A stretch of DNA of 64,000 bases from Malurus cyaneus samueli. Taxonomy: Eukaryota; Chordata; Aves; Passeriformes; Maluridae. The translations under genes and the position numbers were made by a program. Every line of letters starts with the position of its first letter. Position 1 is the first letter of the stretch. Below are positions 37,887 to 49,174 of the stretch, one piece after another. The stretch covers positions 55,759,342 through 55,823,341 of the forward strand of contig CM019214.1 in assembly GCA_009741485.1 (NCBI GenBank). The letters run 5' to 3'. The notes under the pieces were generated by a model, which saw only the letters and a program-made list of their open reading frames with translations, searched no databases and was not told the origin of the DNA.

Positions 37887-38291
37887 TGTTCCCACTAAAT
37901 CACTCCAACCCATGCTTTGCTCACTAACTCCCTCTTTACCCTCCCCTCCTTCCCTGCAGTGGGACTGTAGAGGTGAATTGGAGGCACAAAAGGTAAAGAT
38001 CATGGCTTGAGATCAGAACAATTTACTGGAAACAGCAGTGAGATAAGAAAACGAACAGTAACAGCAACAGTTCTGCGCAAATGACAAAGTATACAAAAGG
38101 AGGCAAATGATTCATGTTCACCATGGGGCAAACCCCTGACAATACCAGACTACTCCATCTGTCACAATTCCTGACCCGAAAGGGAGTCCCTGGAAAATGA
38201 TGTGACATGGTATGGAATAACCTTCATGTCCCAGCTATCCTTCCTCCTGGCTACTGCAAGAATTCACCCTCTCCCAGCTGGAACCAGGACA
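37887..38291 (-). mobile_element. ERV LTR, second avian family, internally shortened
   Basis: The right edge gctggaaccaggaca is the reverse complement of the TGTCCTGGTT start of a widespread avian LTR. Inside are atgatgtgacatggtatgga with ataacc, acaatttactgg with an agcaacag-rich stretch, and a ccctcccctccttccctgcagtggg segment near the left. These match that LTR in order on the minus strand. At about 405 bp it is shorter than the family, so internal deletions are likely. A matching left TG occurs at 37887, but the flanks (tttag and tttgt) are not a convincing target duplication. No viral genes adjoin it. Confidence 0.7.
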
Positions 38292-38497
38292 TTTGTCATA
38301 TTCTGTTTAACATTTATATATCTACAGGATCGTAAGTTGGCTTTTTACTATTTAATATAATTGACCACATGCTATTCAGTGGATACTGATCAGATAACAG
38401 CTTTGTTAATTTCAAATTGTATTTTGTTTTTAGCACTTTGACCTCCTTATCACCACACTGGTGACATATGGATAGACAATGGAAAGCTGATAGAAAG

Positions 38498-38737
38498 CTG
38501 ACTGGACAGGCAGGCCTGGAGAGTAATAAGTCCAGCCAGTGACCAGTAAATAGTGATGTTCCTCAGGGATTGTTTTGAGTCCAGCACTGTCTAGCAACTT
38601 TATTAATTATTAGATGATAGGATGGAATTCTCTCAGCAAGTTTGCAGATGTCATCAAAGTGGCGGGAGGTGATTGATATGTTTGAGGACAAGGCTGCTAT
38701 TTAGAGGGCATGCTGAAGCAATGGGCTGAAAGCTCAG
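38498..38737 (+). mobile_element. CR1 LINE, outer copy, left part
   Basis: Plus-strand CR1 sequence from the end of the reverse-transcriptase region: tagtgatgttcctcagggat, tctcagcaagtttgcagatg and gcaatgggctgaaag are readable. It breaks at 38737, where a minus-strand CR1 begins, and the same plus-strand CR1 resumes at about 39303. Confidence 0.8.
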
Positions 38738-39302
38738 AATCACAGAATCATTGAGATTGGAAATGACCTCCAAGATCAAGTCCCACCTTCAAATAAATAC
38801 CATCATACCCACTAAACACTGTCAAAAAGTGACACTTCTGTTTGTTGTTTGAATACCTCCAGGAATAGTGACTTCACCAGTTTATTGAGTAGCTTGTTCC
38901 AATGCTCAAACATTCTTCCAGAGAATAAATTTTTTTCTGACATGCAGCCTGAACCTCCCTTGGTGCAACCTTTCACCAGGCTAAAATACCCCAGTAACCC
39001 CAGCCACCCCAACAGGAATTATGTTCCAGACCCTTCACTGGCTTTGTTGCCGTATGGCTACTCATCCCCAAGTCTGCAGTGTTGCATGGAGTTGTTGTGA
39101 CCCAAGTGCACAACCTGGCCTTGTCAAACCTCAGTTGCCTTGGCCCGTCGAGCAAGCCTGTCCAGATCTCTCTGCACAACTTTCATACCCTGCAACAGAT
39201 GACACTCGTGCCCAACACTTTGTTGCTTGCAAAGTTACTGAGGATGTGCTCAATTCCCTCATCCAGATCATCAATAAAGATGTTAAAAAGGCCTGGTTGC
39301 AA
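38738..39302 (-). mobile_element. CR1 LINE nested inside another CR1
   Basis: On the plus strand this begins aatcacagaatcattgagat (reverse of a CR1 3' end). It then shows acctccaggaatagtgact, ttccaatgctcaaacattct, cctgaacctcccttggtgca, ccagacccttcactggcttt, ccaagtctgcag, acccaagtgcacaacctgg, agcctgtccagatctctctg, aaagttactgaggatgtg and tcatccagatcatcaata. The order is that of a CR1 read backwards, with internal deletions. It interrupts the outer plus-strand CR1. Confidence 0.9.
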
Positions 39303-40018
39303 AAGTGGGAAAGGAGAAGCATCACCAAATTCAGCAAAGGGAAATGCAAAGTTCTGCAGTCTAGGGACAAGTAACCCCATGCACTGTTACAGGCTGGGGA
39401 GCAGCTATTTAGGAAGCAGCTCAGCAGGACACCAAATAAATCAGGAATATACCCTTTCTGCATGAAGGCATCAATATCCTGGGGTGTATCAGTGAGAGTG
39501 AGAAAGCTGAGGAAGGTGATCCTTCCCTTTTTGGCACCCATGAGACCAAATACAAAGTTCTGTGTCTCGTTTTGTATCCCTCAGTATGAGACATGGACAT
39601 AATGGAGTTTATCTGGATGATTGGATGCTGGAGCACACAGTGCATGAGGGAGGTCTGCGGAAGCTGGGCCTGATGACCCTGATGTATTGAGAGAGACCTT
39701 CCCGCTCTCTGCACCCACATGATGGGGGGACACAGACAAGAAGGTGCCAGACTGTTGTTGGGGGTGCACACTGGCAGGCAACACTGATGCAAATTAGAAT
39801 AAGGAAAATCCCAACTGGATATTAAAATTACTTTTTAGAACAATGGGAGTAGTTAAATACTAAGAAAGCAACAACCACTATAATATTTGGGATCTGTTCT
39901 TGGAGGTATTCAGGATATGGCTGAAAATGTTGCTAAGTAACCTGACCTAGTTAAGACATGCACTGTGCAGGGACTGTGACTAGATGAGGTCACTTTGAAC
40001 CAAAATTATTCTGTGAGG
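39303..40018 (+). mobile_element. CR1 LINE, outer copy, right part with 3' end
   Basis: This resumes the plus-strand CR1 right after the nested copy: aaattcagcaaagggaaatg, aagttctgcag, aaccccatgcactg, tacaggctgggg, gaaggcatcaatatcctggg, ggaaggtgatccttccctt, atccctcagtatgagacatg, attcaggatatgg, aacctgacctagttaagac and aaaattattctgtgagg. The family differs from that of the nested copy (it has the 'accccatgca' signature). Decay and deletions rule out activity. Confidence 0.85.
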
Positions 40019-43000
40019 CTATTGAATGCATTTCCTATATGTTTTAAGTGGTCTCAGATACGAGTTGTGTATCCAGGGATGACATGAAGCAAAAATTCAG
40101 ATTTTTTTTTTTTTAATCTTGCTTTTCAAGCAATGTGCAACAGATGGGTTTCCTGAAGCTAGCATTTAATTGAATTTTATTAGCAATAAGCTATTGGTAG
40201 CATGCTAAGAACAAGTTAATAGTAACAGTGAAATTTTAAAACATTCTGTAATTTTCTGTTTCTTATGCCCAGAGTACTTGCTTGGAGTAAAAAGTTTAAT
40301 TACATCTCTATTTAAAATGCTTCCTAGATCTACATAGAATGCTAATTTTAAAGAAAACAAATCCCTTGACTTGAATTGTTAAATTCTGAGTTTTAAAGTT
40401 GTTATTTTGATACTCTAACTGCTTAGACTTTAGTTTTTTATAAGATACTTTCTCTCTCTAGCATCCCTTGGACTAGTAAAATTACGTTGAAAATATTCCA
40501 AGGAAATAAGAATAATTGAAGGAAATTATGTTGCCAGAAATACGGAAATTAAAACAAAAAAAACATTTCATAACTTACTGTATTGATTATGCCTGACTGA
40601 GAAGTATATTTTTTTTTGTTTAGAATTTTCTCTATTTTGCCCTTTAAAGGTATACTAGTGATGCACAAAAGTGAACAATTGCAACAGTGAAAACACAAAT
40701 GAGTCACAAAATCCTTGCAACTTTCAAATGAGCCACAAAATTTGATCATTTATTTCTCTTGATAGGATGACTTTCTTAAAATATTTGAGTAGCTTTTTCT
40801 TTATTTAAACAATTATGGTTATTATTATGATTCCTACTACAAATTTATTTTTTCTTTTTTTTTATTTTTTTTCTTTTCTTTTTTAAGAAGAAACTGTACT
40901 TTATAGATCACTTTCCACCCTTCCAGTATTTTTAAGACTCTTGTTTGAACGTAATAACCAGCACTTAGCACAGTGTGCTGCTTTCTTTTTAAGTTCTCCT
41001 TGGTACAACTGTGACATAGCACATTGCAGTACCACTCCATCAAGACACAGTTGGAGAAGAGGAAGGTAAGAGCATTTCAAGAACTAGCATATGGACAGCA
41101 AGATAATTAACAGAAAATAGAAAAGACAACTGCTGGTAGTAAAATGCTGTGAAATCTACAGGAAGGCAGTTAAGGAAATAGTCTATAGTGCATTAATCAC
41201 GATTTGATGGCGTCTTAATCATCAGGAACTTCAATTAGTTTGCCTAGATGCTACATTAAAAAGGTTAGTATGGCAGAATGTTGTATTATTCCTAGAGAGG
41301 GCTGCTCTGGAAAGGGGCTCTCTCAGCTGAGCAACCATTTAACATTATACACATCTCAACAGTTCCTATAGCTTTAATTTGTTTTTCCATTTTATTCTAG
41401 TTCCAGAAAACTGAATATTCAGCAGATTTGTTAATATCCCATTGAACTAATACCTTGTATGCTTTAGACATATACTTGCATACTAAGGGTACTCTGATAT
41501 GTCTCTTCTTCATATGGTGATTATCTGTGAGGTCAGCAGATCTACATGTCAGTCTCTCAAGTGAAGTATACATCAATTCATAAATCCTGCTTCATCTCAC
41601 TGAACTGTAGGCAGCAATAAATACTGCTCTTAGAGGTAGCTCATGACAAGCAGTCTTAAACTTACAAGCATTGGTGAGTGCCTAAAATCAGCATGAATCT
41701 GTGTCAGTATTCAGAACTGCAAGCATCAAACTAAAAAAAGCACTCCAAAGACAATCTTGAAGGATTTTCTTGGCATTCATGGAAAACAAAGAAGATGAGA
41801 AGAAACAAGATAGCTGAATTTTGTAGCTGTAAATTTAAACCTTTGAATCTGCATACCACTGTGAAATCAAATACCTGGCATTTTTGCATATCATTTTTTT
41901 AAGATTAAAGAATGTGTCCCAGTACTGGGGATAAGCATCCTTTTTTTTTTTTGTTTTCATGGTAGTATTCAAGGGTGGGTAAATACAAAGCCCCACAAGA
42001 GTACTTAGTGTGTGTAGAAAATTAGTTGATGGCTAAATTGTCTGGAAATGCAATATGTATTGAAGTTCCAGCTCAGGAATACCAAGAAAGCATGACATAA
42101 GCTTTAAGTGCATTCTCTGTCTGCTATTCCCAACACTTTTACGTTAAGAAGAGGTCCTTTAGGGTAGAAAGAAGATTCACTAGTGCTTTCTGTGGGCCTC
42201 TCAGTTAACAAAGAATATAGCCTGTTGGGAATATGTAGCTGGTGGGAGGTGAAAAAGAGCAAACATTGGGCAGGATGATTGAACTGATATTAGTATGGAC
42301 AATTCCGGTAGGAAAAGCAGAAGGAAAGATACAGGAATGAGAAATGATAGAAGAGAGAATCTTAGTCTGGACTATGGTTGAAGTAAGTAGAAGAGTATAT
42401 AACCAATAGAAGTCTTTCTCTGTAGAGAATCACAAAGATTCTCGTTGCTCTGCTTTCTGAAATCATCAGTGGCCAATATTGTTAAAATGACTTGAAAATA
42501 TTCAGTCTGATCTTATCTGACAGTAATGTGTTCACAAAATGCAGGGCAGACGTCTCATTTCTCTGTTGACTAAGAAAGAATTTGCAGTCATACAAAAAAT
42601 AAAGACACTGAAATCGCAAGGAATGATGTTTTTTGATACTTCCAGTGCTGGGGTAAAAAAAGATAACACTTCAGAGTAGAAGTTAACCCTAGTCTTTCCT
42701 GAAGCAATATGAGAAACTGAGGCTTTACAGTGTTCTGTTACTGTACAGGAACCCTTCAATACAATAATGACAGATGTTAGAGAATCGTAATACAGAGATA
42801 TTGAGAGAAAAACATCATCTGTGAGCATCTCTTCCTATCTGGAGCCAGGGGGACAAAAGAGCATATATTCTCACACCATTGTATTACAAATAAAAAATCA
42901 TTATTAATAGACAGGACTTTCATCTTTCCATTTCAATGGCATGTTACTTCATCCTGAGACTTTTTATATGCTGGTTCATAAAATATTTAATTTTATTCAC

Positions 43001-43620
43001 ATTCAGAAAACTTCCTGTAGTATTGCAAACCTTCAGAAAGTTTTTTCTGTCATGGAAACATCACAACCTCGCCTTGATAAAGACTTGGGTGACTGGATAT
43101 GAGCTGTAGCTGACAATACAATGCTAACAGAGACGGAGTGTGGTAAGCCTTGGCACAGGCTGTGGGTCAGCAAGCAAGAGAAGAGTAAAACCTGAAGCTA
43201 CCAGAAAGTTACATCGTATCATCATGGACAGAGTTTATTTGTGGCCTGTGTGACACTTCCTCAGTAACAGGGATTGGGACCAGAAGGGCCAGGAAAGGGC
43301 ATATTGTTGTTCTGGCATCCTACACTGAGCTGCAGAAATTATTACATTTCCCCAGGCTCCGCTGTGCCAGCTCACATTTAGGGCCAGCTTCAGTGGCTGG
43401 AACTGTGTGTGGGTTGTGTGGGAGTGTGGAGTTTTTCCTGACACAGCTTACCGGCTGCTTTGGTTCAGTTATTAAATTGAGCTTTGCAGCGCGGCACTGT
43501 CTGGTGCACTTTCTCCCTGCCCCCTCCTCCTTGACAACAGTTCATCGTCGATTTTTTTCTTGGCATCAAGAAATAATAGATCATCTCGTGTTGTCAAGAA
43601 AACATCCTTACTAGAAATAC

Positions 43621-43662
43621 TTTTTTTTTTTTTTGCTTTTTTTTTTTTTTTTTTTTTTTTTT
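43621..43662. repeat. T-rich run
   Basis: 40 T with a GC interruption at 43635-43636. Confidence 0.95.
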
Positions 43663-43890
43663 GCTTTATGGAAACATGTAATTTAAAAACTGTTACACTT
43701 TTGTAACTGATCTAGGCTTAAAGGTTTTAAAGATATGCTACAAGATATGCTATGTTTAAAAATGCTACATGATAGCTACAAGAGAGACCATATACATATA
43801 CATAGTATATTTAAACCATGCCTTTATCTAAAAATAATAAAAGTACAATTAAATCTTTAAGAAAAGCTCATCAACCACAAGATCTGTTGG

Positions 43891-43929
43891 TTTTTTTTTT
43901 TTTTTTGTTTTTGTTTTTTTTTTTTTTTT
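43891..43929. repeat. T-rich run
   Basis: 37 T with two G interruptions. Confidence 0.95.
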
Positions 43930-44095
43930 CTTATAAACTGTTCTGAAAAAGAAACAACAAAACTATACAGCACCAATAAGATGTGATTTTTATATGATAA
44001 ACATGTTAAATGTAGGGGGCTAGACCTGGAAATACAGCTGTATGTAATAGATTACATAATTTCATTTTTTGCCTCCACTGTCTTTCACAATATTA

Positions 44096-44292
44096 TCACT
44101 TTCTTTCACTTTTCCCTTGTCCTTCCTCCCTCTATTCCTTCTTCTCTCTCCCCCCCATACTTCCACCTTCCCTATGCCACTTTCCTTTCCCTCCCTCTTT
44201 CTCTTACTGTTTTCCTCCTTTCATGCCCTGCCTTCTTGCTGCTTCCTTTCCTTCCTTATTTTCTTTCCTCCTTCCCTCCTCTTCAGTTTCCA
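44096..44292. repeat. Long pyrimidine tract (CT-rich)
   Basis: About 200 bp dominated by C and T on the plus strand (ttccttcttctctctccccc-type sequence). The 82-codon frame across it (44069-44317) is a low-complexity artefact. Confidence 0.9.
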
Positions 44293-45171
44293 CACTTTAC
44301 TGCCTTTTTACACATGATGAATTTTGCTTCTTGGTCACTAAAAGCAAACACACACCCTAATAGTAGTTTGTAGTGTTTCTCTGCTGCACAGAGAACATGT
44401 AATGGAAACCTAAAAAATTAAGCTGGAAAGGCAGTAGATATAGAGAAATACAAAATGATAACTGGAAATAAAAATGTATGTTAGCTTCACTGTTCAAGTA
44501 TGCTGTTCATTCATAAGTCCATATGTATTAAGAAATACGTAATTATGTACATATATAATACATAAGCTGTATTCTATATAATCATAGTTGTCAGGTTCAA
44601 TGTAATGTAATTATAATTATAAAGACCTTGATGCTGTGTAAGCACTGCTCAGCAATAGCAAAAACATCCCTGTGTTACCAATGTTGCTTTCAGCATAAAT
44701 GCTAAAATAGTCCCATACAAACTACTATGAAGAAATAACTCTGTCCCTGCTAAAATCAGTACAAACATTAAGTTTGTTAGTTTCTAAATGGAAATGAGAA
44801 ACTGGTTGACCTCAACACTTAAAACCCTCATAAAATTGTTTCTTGAATTTTCTGAAAATGTGACCAATGAAACATGGAATGGAAGCAGTAATTATTGTTG
44901 CAATTGTTGAAATTTTCTAGGGAATGGCAAACTTCTATCAGTTTAGCATTCCCCTAGGCAGAGAAGACTTTTGTCAATTAACAGTTATAGCTGATCCTCA
45001 CTCCCATGTCTAGAGAGTCTTTTTCTTTTTTCATGATCAGGCTTGCCTTATTACTTATGATCCCCTTTTATATGTGACCCCAGTTCTGTGACACCTGGTG
45101 TACGTGCAGCCTAGCAGCAAAAAACAACTGTTATGTAGAATAAGATGACTCAAATGAATGACTCAAAAATT

Positions 45172-45277
45172 AAAAGAAAGAAAAGAAGGAAGGAAAGAAG
45201 GGAAGAAGGAAGACCTCTTTGTTTGAGTGATTCCTCTCAGAATTGCATTTCCAAAAAAAAAAAAAAAAAAAAAAAAA
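45172..45277. repeat. Purine tract followed by poly(A)
   Basis: A GA-rich stretch (45172-45213, aagaaggaaggaaagaaggg type), then an A25 run at 45253-45277. Confidence 0.9.
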
Positions 45278-48212
45278 CCAAAAACCAGTCTGAAGATGAC
45301 TGCTTTTGAATTACTTCAGAAATTAAAACACACTTCAAAAGAAGATGAATCAGTTGCTTCTTACAAGGAAATACCTTACTTGATTTTGGGATCATTATTG
45401 CATCTAGTACTTTAAAAAGTATTTAGAGTAGCAAAAAAATAATGTAATTTAAACAGACATAATTTCATTAGAGTCATTAAAGCTAGTGCTTGTTTATACC
45501 AGCTTGTTTATACTTCTAGAATCACCCTATTAAGATTTTTTTTTTTTTTTTAAGGGTATGGGTATATTCCTTCATGGCTCTTATAGCAACCCCTGGGATT
45601 ACTTATTCAAAATGGTAACATATTAACATCATAGATGGTGTTAACTTGTTTAGACAGTATGTTTTACAGGGTTGAGCACATTGATACGTCCTGGGTGTCT
45701 TTTATAAGGGAAACATTGCTGAGAGCAAGATGTAGAGAACTGTGTGGGTATTTCTGGGGGCTTTTCTGTGGAATGAAAAAATTGGAAGATCTGTCACTTA
45801 GCACTAAACTTATAAAGATATTCTGTACCACTGAAGTGCCCATAATAAAAGACTGACAGTTGACTCAAGGTTAAATGTAATTTACTTCAATAATTACTCA
45901 AAAATACTCATTGCACTGAATATTACACTTACTATCAAGTAGCTGCATTTCATTCTCCCTTACGTCATTGGCTTGAAACACTGGAATTTTCAACTTTGAT
46001 ATGAATCAGTAGTTACTTAACTCTCAATTTTTTTTTCATAGGCTTGACTGAAAATATTAATGCTCAACAGAAAGTGTAAGTTATAGCAGTTGCATATTTA
46101 AATTCTTTGTTCTGAGAATTCATGTTTGTTGTCAATATTTCTATTTCATTCATAGAACTCCCCCTGGTGGATTATATAAAATTTAAATACATACAAACTC
46201 TAAAGAATATGGCTCTAGAGGCTAATGTTATAACTTTCAGTACTAAGAATATTTCAGTTAGCATTTTATAAATACACATATTATTTATCTTGATAGTGGC
46301 TATATATATTGCTTAACCTGATGGTAATTCTCAGAGGCTTTCTGAGATTTTTTGCTTATCTGTAATGTGGGGGTAATCCTCTACCATGAAACAGAGAGTT
46401 TAATAAAAAATCCAAACCTAAACAAAACCCAGTTCTAATAAGTTGAACAATTTGAAGTCCGTCGAAGATAAAAGGACTGGCAGGACATTCATGAGAAATA
46501 CCAACCATGGAGAATTACCTGGACTAGTTGCTTAACATAAACATTATATTTTAATGTGCCCACAAGTGAGTTAATTACATATCCTAGAGAAAAATAGATG
46601 AAGAATGAAGGGTCTGAATTTGAAATAATACTGTAAGTAAGAAGGACCAGCAGAAGAATGCTAGAGCACAGGAAACTGTAATGGACAAGAAATGTCATAG
46701 TGATATGTAATTATTTATGTACTCAGTTTACAACAGAGCAGCTAACTGGAGACATTTTTATTGATGTGTGAAACTGGATTTCATACAGGTAGTAACAATT
46801 TGATTATTATGCATATCTTCCATGAATATGAGAGCTCATTAACTACACATTAGGCTTATCCGTTAAAGGAAGAAAGTGAAAAGTAGTAGTGGGAAATGGA
46901 GTGGCAGGCAGGTAAATAAGAATTAGAGGTTCTGATAAATGGAATAAGGAGAAATATTAAAATACCAAAAAGGGTCTGTTGAGGACCTGTAGAACTAGAT
47001 TTGTAAATAGTTGCTGTTGTCATTCAATTACTAAAAGTGAAAGATATTAAAAGGGGTTGCCATTATGCAACATTCACAGTGTAAAAAATGTTGTAAGTAA
47101 ATACTGCTAGTAAAAGTTGGGGCCAGTCGTTTCTGGAGACAGTAGTTGCCAGGTTTCTTTACCAAATAATTGCTAAGACAGAGCAAATTCTTTACCTCAT
47201 GGTTTGGGAGCATCATTGAAATACTGGTCTGTACATATAAAATTATTTCATGGGATGACTTTACATAAAAAGAAGATTAAACAAAGAATGGATAGCATTT
47301 AACAATCTTGATTGCAAAAGTAAAAAGTTATTATAATCAATTAGTCAATTTGACCAATAGTTATTAAAACCCAAGGTATTAGGGAGATTTAGTTTTTTTA
47401 AAATCAAATGTATAAGATAAAATTAGGTGTAAAACTACTCAGATTTTGTGGTCCAACAAAGAGGGAAAATGCTTGTACAGAGGATTCTAACCAAATATTG
47501 CCTCAAGCATAAACCCACAAAAACAACTTGAAAATTATCTAAGAAAATATAAGCAATGAAAAAGTCAGTGTAGAAAAAGTCAAAATCAGTGAATACCAAC
47601 ATACAAAGTGCCAAGTGCAAAGTGCCAAGAACAGATTTTAATTTCTTTGTTTTTAACAAATGCATGGAAAAAAATAGAAGATTTTAGTTGCTAAATCAAT
47701 AAAATAAGAGTTAATTACAGTGAGATGGTGAGGGAATCTACCAATAATTGTACAGATGTCATGAAATTTAAAAGAAGCATGTATTTCCTTATAGTAATTG
47801 CACTGATTTCAAACATGTAGACTGGAGCAGGAAGTGCTGCAATGAAAAGTGAAGTTCTTGAAAGGAAATTTATCACAATTAAGATCGAGGAAAAACTTGG
47901 GAGTTCAAAATATCTGCTAGTGATACAAGTATGTGTCTGTGTAGATAGATAAATGTGTATATATGTGGAAATGTCATCTATATATATTTTGTGTGCATGT
48001 GGAATAGATGAAGAACTCTCTTCTGTGTCAGTCTGGTGATGTAAAGAAAAAAAAAGCGCTGATTTCTGGATGCAATAGTGGATTATGGAATATTTTGTAT
48101 AATTCTCGTGTCACCATTTTTAAATAACACTTGACATTTGGAGGGTGTGAAAAAGGGAGACACACAGGATTATAGGACAAGAGAAAATGTCTTGCAATAA
48201 ATATCTTAGAGT

Positions 48213-48490
48213 GCTCAGGCTGTTTCAGCTTATTAAAAAGAAGACAAGATGAGGTTCTTGATGACAGTGTATCTCCACAGGGAGAAACTACTGTGAACTA
48301 AAGAGCTCTTTAATCTAGTTGAGAAATCTTAGCAAGAGCCAATTCAGTTTAGATGCATTGGAAATAAAGTACTTTTCTATCAACAAGATTGCTTAAACTC
48401 TGGAATGAACTGGGATAACTGCAGGGAAGAGCAATGAATTCTCCATCTCTAGGTATTTTCATCTCAACATTTTCATCTCATGTTTGAATA
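48213..48490 (+). mobile_element. Old CR1 LINE 3' fragment
   Basis: A divergent copy resembling the older CR1 subfamilies shared by turtles, crocodiles and birds. The best part is aaagagctctttaatctag followed by agcaagagccaatt, then gcttaaactctggaatgaac and gaattctccatctctaggta. Similarity is patchy, so the edges are approximate. It is clearly older than the neighbouring CR1 at 48892. Confidence 0.6.
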
Positions 48491-48891
48491 AAATTGAGAC
48501 AAAGCAGAAATTATTCTTAGTCACAGAGTAATTGAACTATATATGCAGAATATATTTGACATTAAAAAATATAATAATGACCTAACTAAACATCAATGTC
48601 ATGCTAAACTATTTTTTTTTCTTGTTAATGCTTGATATAGTCTGTTAAAAAAGGTGCAACACAGGAGCAGACTTCCATTTTGTTAAATGAATACTGAAAA
48701 CTGAAGGGGAATTTTGTGGACAAAGGCCAAGTTCTCGTTGGCAGGGTGCTCAGCAGGGGGAACACTTTGAAGTTTAGAATGTCATTAGAGAATTTTTTCT
48801 AAACATGGAATCCACAGTATCAGAGAAGATAGGAAATTCCTTAGCTCAGGAGGAAATTAAAACTTGGAGCTAATGGACTTCTTTTCACGGC

Positions 48892-49174
48892 ATCACAGAA
48901 GATTCTGTGTTGGAAGGGAGCCACAGGAGCCATCAAGTCCAACCTCCATCCCTGCACAGGGCCATTCACAAGAGTCACACCATGTGCTTGAAAGCATTGT
49001 CCAAATGCTTCAACTTGGCCAAGCTTGGTGCTGTGACACTTCCCTGGGGAGCTGTTCCAAGGCCCAACCACCCTCTGGGTGGAGAACCTTTTCCTGATAT
49101 CCAGTCTAAACCTCCCCTGACACAGCTTCAGTCCATTCCCTTGAGTCCTGTCATTGGTCACCACAGAGAAAAGA
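48892..49174 (-). mobile_element. CR1 LINE 3' end
   Basis: Minus-strand CR1. The plus strand shows atcacagaagattctgtgtt, atcaagtccaacctccatcc, ctgcacaggg, cacaccatgtgcttgaaagc, aaccaccctctgggtgg, taaacctcccctgacacagc and tcattggtcaccacagag. It is relatively well preserved. Overlapping frames of 77-113 codons are not genes. Confidence 0.93.

Noticed and set aside
38812..39792. Many overlapping frames up to 136 codons on both strands
   Set aside because: They are remnants and antisense shadows of the nested CR1 copies.
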